Shown: positions 40,873 to 51,605 of the stretch, piece by piece
How the letters are laid out: each line of letters opens with the position of its first letter
Numbering within the stretch: the stretch's first letter is position 1
Assembly (NCBI GenBank): GCA_030015575.1
Contig: JASDDO010000006.1
Span: forward strand, 204,047,632 to 204,111,631
Length of the DNA stretch: 64,000 nt
Source of the DNA: Agapanthus africanus
Taxonomy: Eukaryota > Streptophyta > Magnoliopsida > Asparagales > Amaryllidaceae
Reading direction: 5' to 3'
Position numbers and translations under genes: made by a program
Notes under the pieces: generated by a model
Database searches by the model: none
What the model was told of the DNA's origin: nothing
Seen by the model: only the letters and a program-made list of their open reading frames with translations

Positions 40873-41666
40873 AGCTCGATAAGTCGTGTCGATATTAGGT
40901 CTATAACAGTTCGAGAAACTACTAGTAACACTTACCAGTAAATCTCAGCAACCCTGGCCAGGGATTTCCGGTTATAGCCAATCGAACACAGCGCAACATC
41001 AACTCCCTATACCGGGAGAGACGAATCCCCTCCTATCGCTCATTGCGTCCATGTGATTCAGGACTGTACCCAAAAGCCACCGTTTTGCACGCCCTCTTGG
41101 ACGTGGTAAGGTGGAAATAAAAGCACAGTGGGAATCACACAAGACTCTATGACGATCTCGGGTCTACAGACTAACCTGTACCAGTGTCACCAGAGAACTG
41201 CCATCTGACGTGAGGTATAATACCATCTGGGAGTTCTCGGCGAGTCCGTCCAGTGTACCCAGTCTCTACTGAGCACCCGTATATCATCTCCGATGTCAAA
41301 CACCAATGGATATGGGATCATCCATCGTCCATCTGTATGGGTCGAGAAGGTATACACTAGTCTACTCTGGTATATCGATGCCCCGTCTTGATACACCCAC
41401 GACTAGGGACCTTGAAGGATGTACTTATCGACTACCATGTCCCCACTAGTATGATCTGCATCATAGTCCAGGTAGTCAAGTACACATCCTAAGGGCTTTA
41501 CCAACATGTAACAGAGAGGCAATCAGTATACACGTTAAGGTAAAGAGTAACCAGATAGCATACTATCATGTCGAGCAAGAAAGTCCTCCCTATAAATGTC
41601 CCAGCATCCACTACAATATACATCCTATGTACAGTAATGGCCTCTAGGGCATACATATAACTAACA
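40868..41666 (-). mobile_element. Element A 5' LTR, U3 part
   Basis: On the minus strand it starts TGTTAGTTATATG at 41666 and reaches the B insertion site at 40868. Together with 32821-34232 it forms a 2.2-kb LTR of the same subfamily as the B LTR. The flank at 41667-41671 (AACTA) is the candidate target duplication of A; its partner lies outside the window. Confidence 0.88.
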
Positions 41667-42805
41667 AACTATACATGCCAAAACACTAGACAACACAGCA
41701 GAGAACCCTAGCCAAGACCCCAACACCCCAGACCCCTACTTGGCTGCAATTTGCGGCCAAACCAAATAAATCTACGGCCTGGAAATTGAATGAGGGGCTC
41801 GTGTTCTTGTGGTGTGTTCTAGACCTAGTGTGCATGCCCCAGTTTTCTCAATTTTGTTCTGAAGGATCCGGTTCAAAAGCAGATTACAAAATGCTAATAT
41901 ATCGCATTAAAACGCCAATTTTGCACAAAACACAACCCTATGGTATTTTAGTGAAATCTGGGTAAATTCTCAGTTGAAGTGGCCCTAATAACACTTAAAT
42001 AGGTAGGGTTAACCAACACAATCACCACATAATCAAAGTTCCATATAATTCACCTTAATTAGCACTAAACTCACTATTTAACACTAACCGACACTAATTG
42101 GCACACAAGCTAAGCAAGAGAGAGAGATGGGTTCAGAAAATATACCCTATAGGATCCTAAGAAGCAGGAGGAGAAGTGAATGGAGGAAATGAGGGCTTGC
42201 TATTGCTGTTGGGCTCCTGCTGTTGCTGTTGCAGAAGTTGCTGCTGCTGTTGATGCTGCTCTGCTGCTTGCTGATGCTGCTGTCTGCTACTGATGTTGCT
42301 GTTGTTTGGTGCTGCTGGGGCTGCTGCTTCTGTTGCTGCTGGGTGTGTGGGTGTGAGAGTATGAGAGAAAGATAATGAGGATAAGAAATGAGAGCAAGGC
42401 AAAACCCCTCTCTTCCTTTCTCTTCCCTCATTAAATGAGGCATGGTCTAAACCATGTAGCACCATTCTTCTCACTCTCTCTCTCTCTCTCAAGGTCAACA
42501 TTCAACCATTTGAAAAAAACCCTTTTTCATTTTAAAAAACCACCATGAACAATAAAACCATAACACTTAAACAATAATAATAATTAACTTAAAGAGAATG
42601 GGTTAATCCATCATGCTTGCTAATCATGGTCTAACCCCATCTCTAAACCCTAGTTATGATGCACAAGTGTGTGTGCGCCTAGAAAAATTCTAATAAAATA
42701 CTCATAAAATAGGGTAAAATATTTAAAACTTAATTTGGTAAATTTTTTATTAAAATCCGTACATTAAAATATAATCAGCTACAAAACACATTCTAAGGTG
42801 TTACA
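41667..42805 (-). mobile_element. Ty3/gypsy-type LTR H, 5' part
   Basis: The minus strand begins TGTAACACC at 42805, a common start for plant chromovirus LTRs, and is cut by element A at 41667. It includes a CTG/CAG-rich low-complexity tract (about 42195-42345) and a CT-rich tract near 42475. The Gln-rich open frames on the minus strand (42147-42501) come from that tract and have no recognisable domain, so I do not call a gene. The right flank GATCC (42806-42810) is the candidate target duplication in element G. Confidence 0.7.
42195..42345. repeat. CTG/CAG-rich low-complexity tract
   Basis: Imperfect trinucleotide runs (GCTGCTG, TGTTGCTG and similar). The minus strand would encode Gln, His and Asn runs. 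Confidence 0.85.
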
Positions 42806-45024
42806 GATCCTATATGGAGAATCAATGTGATAAGAGGAGATTGACCGTGCATAGCATAGGAAACTCTTTTCCTATCAAGAGTATGTTTTCGACGTACAGT
42901 ACGAGTAATACCACCATACTCTCTACTGCCTTTTTGTATATAAAAGGTTCATTTATTATTTTGATGAAGTAAAACACTTTGACTATCACATCAAAACAGA
43001 CGTTCCAACTCCGCGATGCCTGCTTTAACTTTTAAAGCATCTTGCACACGTTTCCGCTGCTCCCACTGTTTACGAAGCCCTCTGGCTGTGTTCTTATAGA
43101 CATTCTCTTCTAAATAAGTATTTAGAAAAGCAGTCCTGACACCCAACCACCAGATATCGTAGTCATGGTATGTAGCAATGGTAAGTAGGATCCGGATGGA
43201 CTTAAGCACAACCACTGGAAAAGGTTTCATCATTATCCACGCTTGGTCGATGACGAGAACCTTTAACACGTCTAGCTTTGAAAGTCTCAACTTTTCTATC
43301 TACACCAGGTAATCTTCTCAAGATATACTTGCTCCTAATGGGGATTTAACCCTTCAGATATAGCAACCAAAGTCCATACTTTGTTGGTGTATATAGATTC
43401 CATCTCAGATTGCTAAGCACCCAGCCATTCTTACAGAGTCCCCACTCTTGATGGCCTACTCGAAACTAGTTGGGTCATCATCTCATGATGCAATCCTCGA
43501 TCTCATTGTCATCGAGAAACCGAAGTATCTCTTGGGCGGATGAGGAACCCTACTAGATCGACGGAGAGGGTGAGGTTCGTCGGGAACTATTGAATCCTTT
43601 GGTTCTACCAAATCGTCAGCTCTAGTTTGTATAGCTGGAACTCCTCCCAGTTCTACAGAACTGGCCTTGCCTCGAGCTTGTCCGTATTTTGCTTTTAGAC
43701 ATAGGTCGGACAACCCTAAATCTTAACTCACTTAAGAGATGGGCTCTTCCCATACCATATCTTATATGGAGTGGTAGGCACTGTTTTGATTGGAACCTAA
43801 TTCAATAGGTATGCAGCTTCTTAAGTGCATAACCCCAAAAGGAAACAGGTAACTTAGCAGTACTCATCATAGAGCGCACCATATTATATAGGGTGCGATT
43901 GCTCCGCCCCGATATACCGTCGTGTTGTGGTGTATACGGAGGAGTAATGCTGAGAGAGAATCACATTCTCCTTTAGAATAGTCTAGGATCTCCATGCCTA
44001 AGTATTCTCCTCCTTGATCTCATCACAGGATATAATACTTATACCTGTATTGGTTCTCTACTTCTGACTTATATTCTTTGAATTTCTCAAAAGTTTCAGA
44101 CATGTGTCTCAATAGGAACATATGTCCGAATCTTAAGAGATCATCAGTGAATGTAAGGAAGTACAAAGAACCAGTCCTGGCAATTGTAGACTGGGGACTT
44201 TTATACATCATCATGTATCAGTCCTAATAGTTTACCAACTCTTTCACTGTTTCTAATAAACAGAGCCATGGTCATTTTATCTTTGTGACATGACTGGCAA
44301 GTTTCACAAGATGTAAATTCAAACTGATTTAAATATCCATCTAAATGTAACTTAGCTAGTCGGGTCACATTGATATGACCTAGTCTACAATGCCTCAAGA
44401 AGGATTTGTTCATTTCTGAATTCTTCCTCTTTTGTGTGTTCTGTACGTTAAGAACTATGATTTGATTTAGAATGTATATTCTTTTAGATAACGTGCCTGA
44501 ACCGATCAACTCTTGATATAGGAAATGTTCAAAACATTATCCAACAATACAAAATTATATCCTTTCTTTAATAAATAAAGAGACTGATATGATGTTGTAT
44601 ATCAGGTTCGATATCTAATAGAATTCGTTCAGAATCAATGTATTTGGTAATACAGGGTGATAACAGCCAACACCTTGGCTGCAACAATTGCACCGTTTCA
44701 ACTCTTGAAACTTATCACCCGTTCTCAGTTCTCTACCTATCTGTAGCCCATGTAACAGATTACATATGTAGGATCCTGATCCGGTATCTCATACCCAGGA
44801 CGTAAAGGATACTGAGAAACAGTTCTTGGTAATGAACACACCCGAAGGAGATGCATCATCATGCATTTTCTTCGTTTGGGCGGCATGGGAATACTGGTAT
44901 TCCCCTATTTCCTGCTCGGTCTTATAAATATTATAAGTTGGAGCGGGACCAACGTCCCCAGCTCAGTATAACAAGCGGGTTCGGTCAATACATCCATATT
45001 ATTATCTTGATTAAGACGTGACAT
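42806..45024 (-). pseudogene. Copia element G gag-pol pseudogene, B-like
   Basis: On the minus strand, gag starts MSRLNQDN at 45024 and then, as in B, lacks the capsid and zinc knuckle. The protease motif reads WV-stop-DTGSGS with the stop at 44789-44791. The pre-integrase motif CRLGHIN lies at about 44370 and integrase (TGSLYFLTFTDDLLRF) at about 44130-44200, with the RRSSRVPHPP linker at about 43520-43580. RT shows WWLGVRTAFLN (Gly codon 43141-43143) and YVEN in place of YVDD (42885-42896). It is cut in RT by gypsy LTR H at 42805/42806. The stop before DTG and the Asp-to-Gly change are shared with B; the YVDD changes differ. Confidence 0.9.
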
Positions 45025-45529
45025 GGTCGCTACCTGGAGAGAGAGAGAGAAGAAACACTCTGCGTGCGCTCTTGCAAGATTAGATTGGTTATATATTTTA
45101 TCTAATCAGGATGGCTCCCACTGTTTTTATCAAATCTTCCTTCAAACCGTAAAAGGAAAGACTAGCCGGGATTAATTACACTCTACAAGTTCGCCAATCT
45201 TTCAGCTAGGCCAGTGCCGGTACTTTAAGGGAGGTTCCCTGTGCTTTCGCACGGACCTAATTAAAATAAACCTCGTTTTCCCAGGGGCGTAACCCCGTTG
45301 ACACCTTTCTAGACACCTACTTGATCGGCTAATTGTAAAGTGCAAAACTCTCCCAGGAGTAACAATTACTCGCAGTGGGTATCAGGATCCAACTATCTGA
45401 TAGAAGGTATGCAATCTCATTGCAAATTTCAACACTTGAAACTCCCGATAATGGTTTTTACCCCTAGCACTTAGACCTTGACTATGATCAACATATCACA
45501 AGCACTGGTCAAGTTCTACCCGTCATTTC
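45025..45529 (-). mobile_element. Element G leader, partial
   Basis: Contains the pyrimidine tract ending CCAG before gag (about 45034-45052) and a block homologous to the D leader at 51300-51420. It stops at 45529 next to an exact LTR terminus, so the primer-binding site and most of the leader are missing. Only one decayed copy of the three-copy leader motif remains (about 45476). Confidence 0.8.
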
Positions 45530-47488
45530 TGTAGGGTTACTAGGCACTCTCACAAGGGACTAGAAGGCATCAACCATGACCGATTTTAAATTTAGACGTG
45601 CCGAACAACCCTAACCAAGATCTTTAAACTAGAGATTAGACGAAACAAAGCATGTTAAACACTTTAACACTAAGAGTTTGGGATTACAACCTTTATAGTC
45701 CTGTCCTTCACTTCTAAAGCTCCGTGTTGAGTTCCCTTCGCTGCGATCATCGAGTTTCCGGACTCTAGAGAGGCTCCACGAAGAGAAAGATACAAGTTTG
45801 CTTCCGATCTTCGATAACAAAGATGATCTACCTTGAAGTTTCTTTAACACAAGCTCTCACTCACAAATGAAGTGAAAACCCAAATCTAAATGGCTAGGAT
45901 AGATTAGGATGATGAATTAGGATTTTAGCTCTCATTTATTTTCTTATTCTCACTCATTTTCATCATTAAGCAAAAAGCTAGAAAGCTTTGCAAGAAGGAA
46001 GAAGAAGATGAATTACTTTGTGATGAATAATGAAAATGTAATAATGATAACAAATGCAACCATGGTTCAATATGAGAAGGCTAACCCATGTAGAGAGTTA
46101 ACTAGGGTTAAGGGTGTGGTTTGGGTAAGGAAAATATCTCACAAAATATCCATCATAATATCTTTGCAAGGAATAAAAGGAAACCTTCTAGAAGGTTCAA
46201 GAAAGAACTAACCCAAATCAAACCCTAACCTTGTTTAATCTCCACTAAACATGTTGCATTAGTAATCATATCATGTTACAATATTATATATCACATATAC
46301 AATATTTATTGTAACAAAATAAAATAATACAATTAACATATATCGCATATATATCAATGTATTACCCGAATGAGAAAAAGAATCTTTTAGTGAGCTTATA
46401 TCAGTTAATGTAATTTAATATATCTAATATATAATTATACATTAAATTATCGAATCAACACTTGATCCGATAATCCGGCTATTTCACAAATAACCGACTA
46501 ATATAGTCTGTATCAGTTCATCGAATCAACACTTGATCCGATGACCCGGCTATATCACATATACCCGGCCGATATCTCATATCGCGAGAATCTAATACGG
46601 TATCACATACACGTATTGTTCTCGGTCCCGCACATATTATATATGTGCTCCTACTCCGTTTTTCCTGAGTCAAGAAAGCTCTGTGTAGGACTCTAAAGAA
46701 TCGTCAATACGCCGGCAATAGGTGATGATCATATCAAACACCCACAAGCTACAAGCGGTCAGCTAAACGTAACAGCCACCCAGGTATTGAGTTTTCATAA
46801 GATCAACAAGCAAGCCTATACATTCTCCCATGAATCCAATCAATAACACTCCCGTACAGTCCGGTCTCTTCGTCTGATATGTCGCATATCTCGCCTAGGG
46901 GTGGTAAACGTCAGACCCAAGTAGCTTGATAAGTCGTGTCGATATGAGGTCCATAACAGTTCAAGAAACTACTGATAACACTTACCAGTAAATCTCAGCA
47001 ACCCTGGCCAGGGATTTCCAGTTATAGCAAATCGATCACAGTGCAACATCAACTCCCTATACCGGGAGAGACGAATCCCCTCCTATCGCTCATTGCCTCC
47101 ATGTGGTTCGGGACTGTACCCAAAAGCCACCTTTTTGCACGCCCTCTTGGACGTGATATGATGGAAATGAAAGCACAGTGGGAATCACACAAGACTCTGA
47201 CGATTTCGGGTCTACAGACTACTCTGTACCAGTGTCACCAGAGAACTTCCATCTGATGTGAGGTATAATACCATCTGGGAGTTCACGGCGAGTCCGTCCA
47301 GTGTACCCAGTCTCCACTGAGCACCCGTACACCATCCTTGATGTCAAACACCGATGGATATGGGATCATCCATCGCCCATCATATGGGTCAAGATGCGTA
47401 TACGCTAGTCTACTCTAGTGTATCGATGCCCTGTCTCGATACACCCTCGACTAGGAACAGTTATAGGATGTACTCGTCGACTACCGTG
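45530..47488 (-). mobile_element. Copia LTR I, minus orientation, cut by element D
   Basis: Ends CCCTACA (minus strand) at 45530 and resembles the B LTR along its length. Its U3 start is missing because element D is inserted at 47488/47489. The exact LTR end against G leader sequence suggests a separate insertion, with candidate target duplication ATTTC (45525-45529), but a deletion in G that joined its own LTR to its leader is also possible. Confidence 0.82.
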
Positions 47489-49527
47489 TGTTAGTGTATA
47501 TTACCTAGAGGCCATTACTGTATCATACTAGTATGTATATTACTTAATGGAAGTTTGGGATATTCACCTTGTATTGACATTCTTGCTCAAAATAGTAGTA
47601 TGCTACTTGGTTTGTTTCTACTTTAATGTGTATATGTATTTCTTATAGCATATCGCCTTTACACATTAGTGGAGCCCTTAGGATCTTTGCTTGATTACCA
47701 GCGTTGTGATGGCAGTCACACTCGTGGGGGCTGGGTAATCCACAAGCACAGCCTTATACAGGTCCCTAGTCGTAGGATTATCGAGACAGGGCATCGATAC
47801 TCCGGAGTAGACTAGCGTATGCGCTTCTCATCCCAGCTTGGGAGACGGTCTGTCCCACAGCCGTCAGTACGTCGTACTTGAGATAGTATGCGGGTGCTCG
47901 TTAGGTTACGAGTACACTGGACAGGACTCGTCGGGAACTGTTGGTTGGTATTATACCTATCTTCAGTTATCAGTTCCCAGGTGACATGAGTACAGCTTAG
48001 TCCGTTGACTTTACACTGTCACTTCGCCTCGAGTGTGTTCCCACTGTTCTTAGATTGCTACCCAACCACGGCTCAAAGGAGTCATGCAAACAGGTAACAG
48101 TTGGGTGCAGTCCCGTAGCACTTGGAGGCAGTGACGGTTAGACAGGATTCGTCTATCCCGATATTGGGGGTTGATATCGCACTGTGTCTAGGAGAGCCAT
48201 TACACAAAGTCCCTGGCTAGGGCAAGCGAGATAGACTGGTAAGTTTCCAGTGTTATCTCAGGCTGTTCTGGGCTACACTCCGACACGACTTATACCACTA
48301 TTAGGGGATGGCGTTTACCGCCCCCCTAGGCCCGCCATGCGATGTTCTTAGACGAACAGACCGGACTGTACGGAGACTGTCACATTCAGGCTCAGTAGGA
48401 GTTCAGATGGGTTTACCTCGTCAGTCTTCTTATCGGCATCTACCTGGGGACCGTTACGTACAGCTAGTGCCGCTTGCGGTCTGTGGTTAAACCCACTGCC
48501 AGCGTAGTGTCGAGTCTTTAGAGTCCCACATAGAGGGTTATTCGCCTTTAGGAAAAATGAGTAGAGGTCGCATGGTTTTGCGACGGGGTTCGTTCACATC
48601 CGCGCACTTGTGCACGTTTGGTGTCCGGACAGCTTATACTAGCGGGCTTTGGTTTAAGCCGGATCCTATTATATGTTTTGGGATTGGTTTTATCTCTTTG
48701 TATTCGTGTTCCTCGGAACACGGATACGGGTGTGTATGCACAGTTGACTGAGGCAGAGGCAGAGGACTTTCATTAGGGTTGATGACCATTGTCATTTTCT
48801 TAACCCTAATGTTTATGTGTGAAATATGATTATTAATATTAGTTAATTATAATTGTTTTATGGTTAGGGTTGTTGACCATTTGACCTTGGTTGACTTGTT
48901 GACCTATGTTGACATATTGACCATCATCATTTCATATGAAAGATGCTCTTTGATTCTTGCAAAAGTAATTAATGTGAAATGATAATGGTCATTTCAAGAT
49001 TAACCATCACAATTATCTTTAGCTAATTATTTATTTATCATAATTCACCTATATGTGAGAAGGTTGGCTTAATCTTCTCATTCTATCATTCTCATTCTCT
49101 CTCATCCTCTTCCTCTCTCTCAAAGCTCTCCCCTCTCATGAGTTGAGAACCATTGAGCTTGAGATAAAACCTTCAAAATTACTCTCTACTCTTTCTAAGG
49201 TTCTAGGTTTAGCACACCAAGCACCTTAGTTACTTCTAGTTTGAGGTTGGAGCCAAAGGTAGAGGCCCTCGGGTGGATCTTTCTTCGGCAAGAGAAGGCG
49301 ACGAGGAGAACCCATTCATCCCACTCCAAGGAGCAAAAAGAGAAGGACTTCAAGACTTAGGTATAACCCCTTAACCAAGTAGCTAACTCTTTTAGCTTGG
49401 TAGTTAGTTTATGTTTTGCAAAGATCCCTCCTTTGGTTAGTCCATGTTGTCTAGTGTTGTAAAAATCGAATTTTTCATAACGTTTCCGCCTCCCCGTAAG
49501 CACCGGGATGGGAAACGTGGACTTACA
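47489..49527 (+). mobile_element. Copia element D 5' LTR
   Basis: 2039 bp on the plus strand from TGTTAGTGTATATTACC to …GTGGACTTACA, followed by a primer-binding site. The flank at 47484-47488 (CCGTG) is its candidate target duplication. Several blocks are shared with the B, C and E LTRs. Short open frames inside are not genes. Confidence 0.92.
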
Positions 49528-49528
49528 G

Positions 49529-49540
49529 TGGTATCAGAGC
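49529..49540 (+). promoter_or_regulatory. Primer-binding site of element D
   Basis: TGGTATCAGAGC, one base after the LTR end. Complementary to the 3' end of plant initiator tRNA-Met. Confidence 0.95.
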
Positions 49541-49729
49541 CTAGCTAAACACAAACTAACTAGTTAGCAAAGTATCTAGAACTTCGATCGGAAAAAATCG
49601 CAAAACACGTTTTCTAAAACCCAAGTTTCTGCCGATTTTTATTTCTGCTCCAAAAATAATAATTCATGTACTAAAAATCGGCTCAGGCTTTTGTTAGAAT
49701 AGGCAAGAAAAATGATCCAGTGAGTCGAC

Positions 49730-49789
49730 CAACTCACCGCGGTTCCGCGGCAAGAGCTTGCTCCTGCCGCGGATCCGCGGCCGAGTTGA
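49730..49789 (+). promoter_or_regulatory. GC-rich leader hairpin, element D
   Basis: Imperfect palindrome: CCGCGGTTCCGCGGCAAGAGC pairs with GCTCCTGCCGCGGATCCGCGG, with outer CAACTC/GAGTTG arms. It lies about 200 nt after the primer site, as in A and C. Confidence 0.7.
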
Positions 49790-50906
49790 CTCGGCTGTCG
49801 ATCGTTTCTCCTGCAGTTTTCTTCTCTTGGTGTTTTGTGATTTTTGAGATGGTTTGTTTTTGCCCAGAATTTCCAGAGAACAAGTTAGTTTTTGGGGTGG
49901 TCACAAATCCGTATTTTGATCGAACTTCTTTACACTTTGGCTAATGGGTTATATCTGTGATGTGTTATATGTATTGAACGTCTGCTAATCGCTATACGTC
50001 GATTAGTGGGGGTTATACAATCTGTGATCTGTAATGTTGATGGTTTGTGTATATGAATTCGTTGGATTGTCGCGGATGAATAGCCGGGGGGTTGTGAGAT
50101 GAGAGTTTTCTTTTTCTTTCAATTCTTGTAATATGTAAATTGATGTAGTATTATTTATATGGCCGCACAACCGGGATGGGGTTGTAGCCGTCATTGTATA
50201 ATTTCTTTTACTGTTTTTGCTCCTAGGATAGACCCAAGGTGGGGTGCAAAAACTACCGGGTATCTCGAAGTGCCGAGTGGCCTAATCACGATGTTGAGGG
50301 AGGTTGCTTCGCTTCGGGTACTTGGCGGGTAGTTTGCCGCACCCGTAGGGGTCTAGGGTGGGGTTTGGCTATTCATCGCGACCGTGTAATACGCTCTTCG
50401 TTACAGGCTCGTACGAAATGCGGATTCCTAGTATATCCAATGTGTTCATCTGTGATCTGGAATGGCTATAATTGCATGTGACGAATGTATATATCTATAT
50501 ATGATATCTATTTAGGCGTTGCTTATGTTTTGCATCCGCGCTAGTCCAGCCCCCGCTCTGTCGTTAGTTAAGTAACCTAACGGGTGATGACGGGACCCCG
50601 TGGAGAATGCGGATGGCATAAGCGTACGTCATATTTTCGTTGTTTTCTGCAATGGTAGGATTAATTGATGGGACACATTAAAATTAATGCAAGAAAAATA
50701 AACCAAGTAAAAGTCGTTGGAACACTTTCAAAACCACTCGGTTCTTTTCAAAACCAAATTTTAAATATGGAGCATGAACCATTCCTTTTGAAAGATATCT
50801 CGTTCCTTCGGTTATATCAAGTTCACTATGTTCACGGTTTCGCCAAAACCATTCGTAGACCTCCGTCGTTTCACATGAATGGTCAATAGTATTCAAGCTA
50901 TGTATG

Positions 50907-51100
50907 TTGGCCAAAGTCAAGGCATAGTGATTGGTAGCTATTGGGTATTCATGTGCAACATAGATAGATGTGTTAGTTTGGGACAGTCGTACTGCCATGT
51001 TGGCCAAAGTCAAGGGTAGGTACGGATGGGTTCAAATTAACCTGGAGAATGACGGGTAGAACTTGATATGTGACTTATGATGTGTTGGCCAAAGTCAAGG
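50907..51100 (+). repeat. Three-copy leader motif, element D
   Basis: TTGGCCAAAGTCAAGG at 50907-50922, 51000-51015 and 51085-51100; start-to-start spacing 93 and 85 nt. Confidence 0.9.
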
Positions 51101-51570
51101 TCATAAGAGCATGGGGCAAAAATCCACATCGGGAGTTTCAAAAGAAACTGAAACTTGCTAGCGCTGCATACCATTTGGAGTGTGATGATTCTGGTAGGAT
51201 TCCTTCAGTTTTGTCACACGATGATATTTGGATCCCGATCCTACTGTGAGTATATGCTACTCCTCCGGAACTTTCTCACTTAACGATCAATGCTATAAAC
51301 CAAGTAGGTGTCTAGAAAGGTTTTAGCGGGGCTACGCCCACAGGGAAAAGAGGTTATTTAATTAAGGAACTTCGCGAAAGCGTTGGAAAACCTCTCTCGA
51401 AGTACCGACACTGGCCTGGCTGAACGGTTAAGAAAGAATTGTACGGTGAGATTGATCCTGACTAATTCTTCCTTTATGGTTTGAGGAGGGATTCGAGAGA
51501 CAGTGGGAGCCATCCTGTTTAGACAAATTAAAAACCACTCTAAACTTGCAAGAGCATCATGCTAAAGTGT

Positions 51571-51596
51571 TTCTTCTCTCTCTCTCCTAATTGCAG
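51571..51596 (+). promoter_or_regulatory. Pyrimidine tract and AG before gag (possible splice acceptor)
   Basis: CTCTCTCTCTCC…TTGCAG followed by CGACC. The same arrangement precedes gag in B and G, and ends the C leader. The form is that of a plant 3' splice site; use as a splice site is inference. Confidence 0.4.
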
Positions 51597-51600
51597 CGAC

Positions 51601-51605
51601 CAAAT
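51601..51605. repeat. Left target-site duplication of element C (CAAAT)
   Basis: Matches 61776-61780. Confidence 0.93.

Larger units (their letters stand above)
49541..51605 (+). mobile_element. Element D leader
   Basis: About 2.07 kb between the primer site and gag. It holds a GC-rich palindrome (49730-49789), a block containing GGCGGGTAGTTTGCCGC at about 50230-50350, a block at about 50535-50640 shared with C, three copies of TTGGCCAAAGTCAAGG (50907, 51000 and 51085), and a pyrimidine tract ending TTGCAG (51571-51596) just upstream of gag. The ~140-bp repeat present twice in B and C is absent here. Confidence 0.85.

Noticed and set aside
42147..42501. Gln-rich open frames of 98-114 codons on the minus strand
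   Set aside because: They come from a CTG/CAG-rich tract in gypsy LTR H, with no domain and no gene context.
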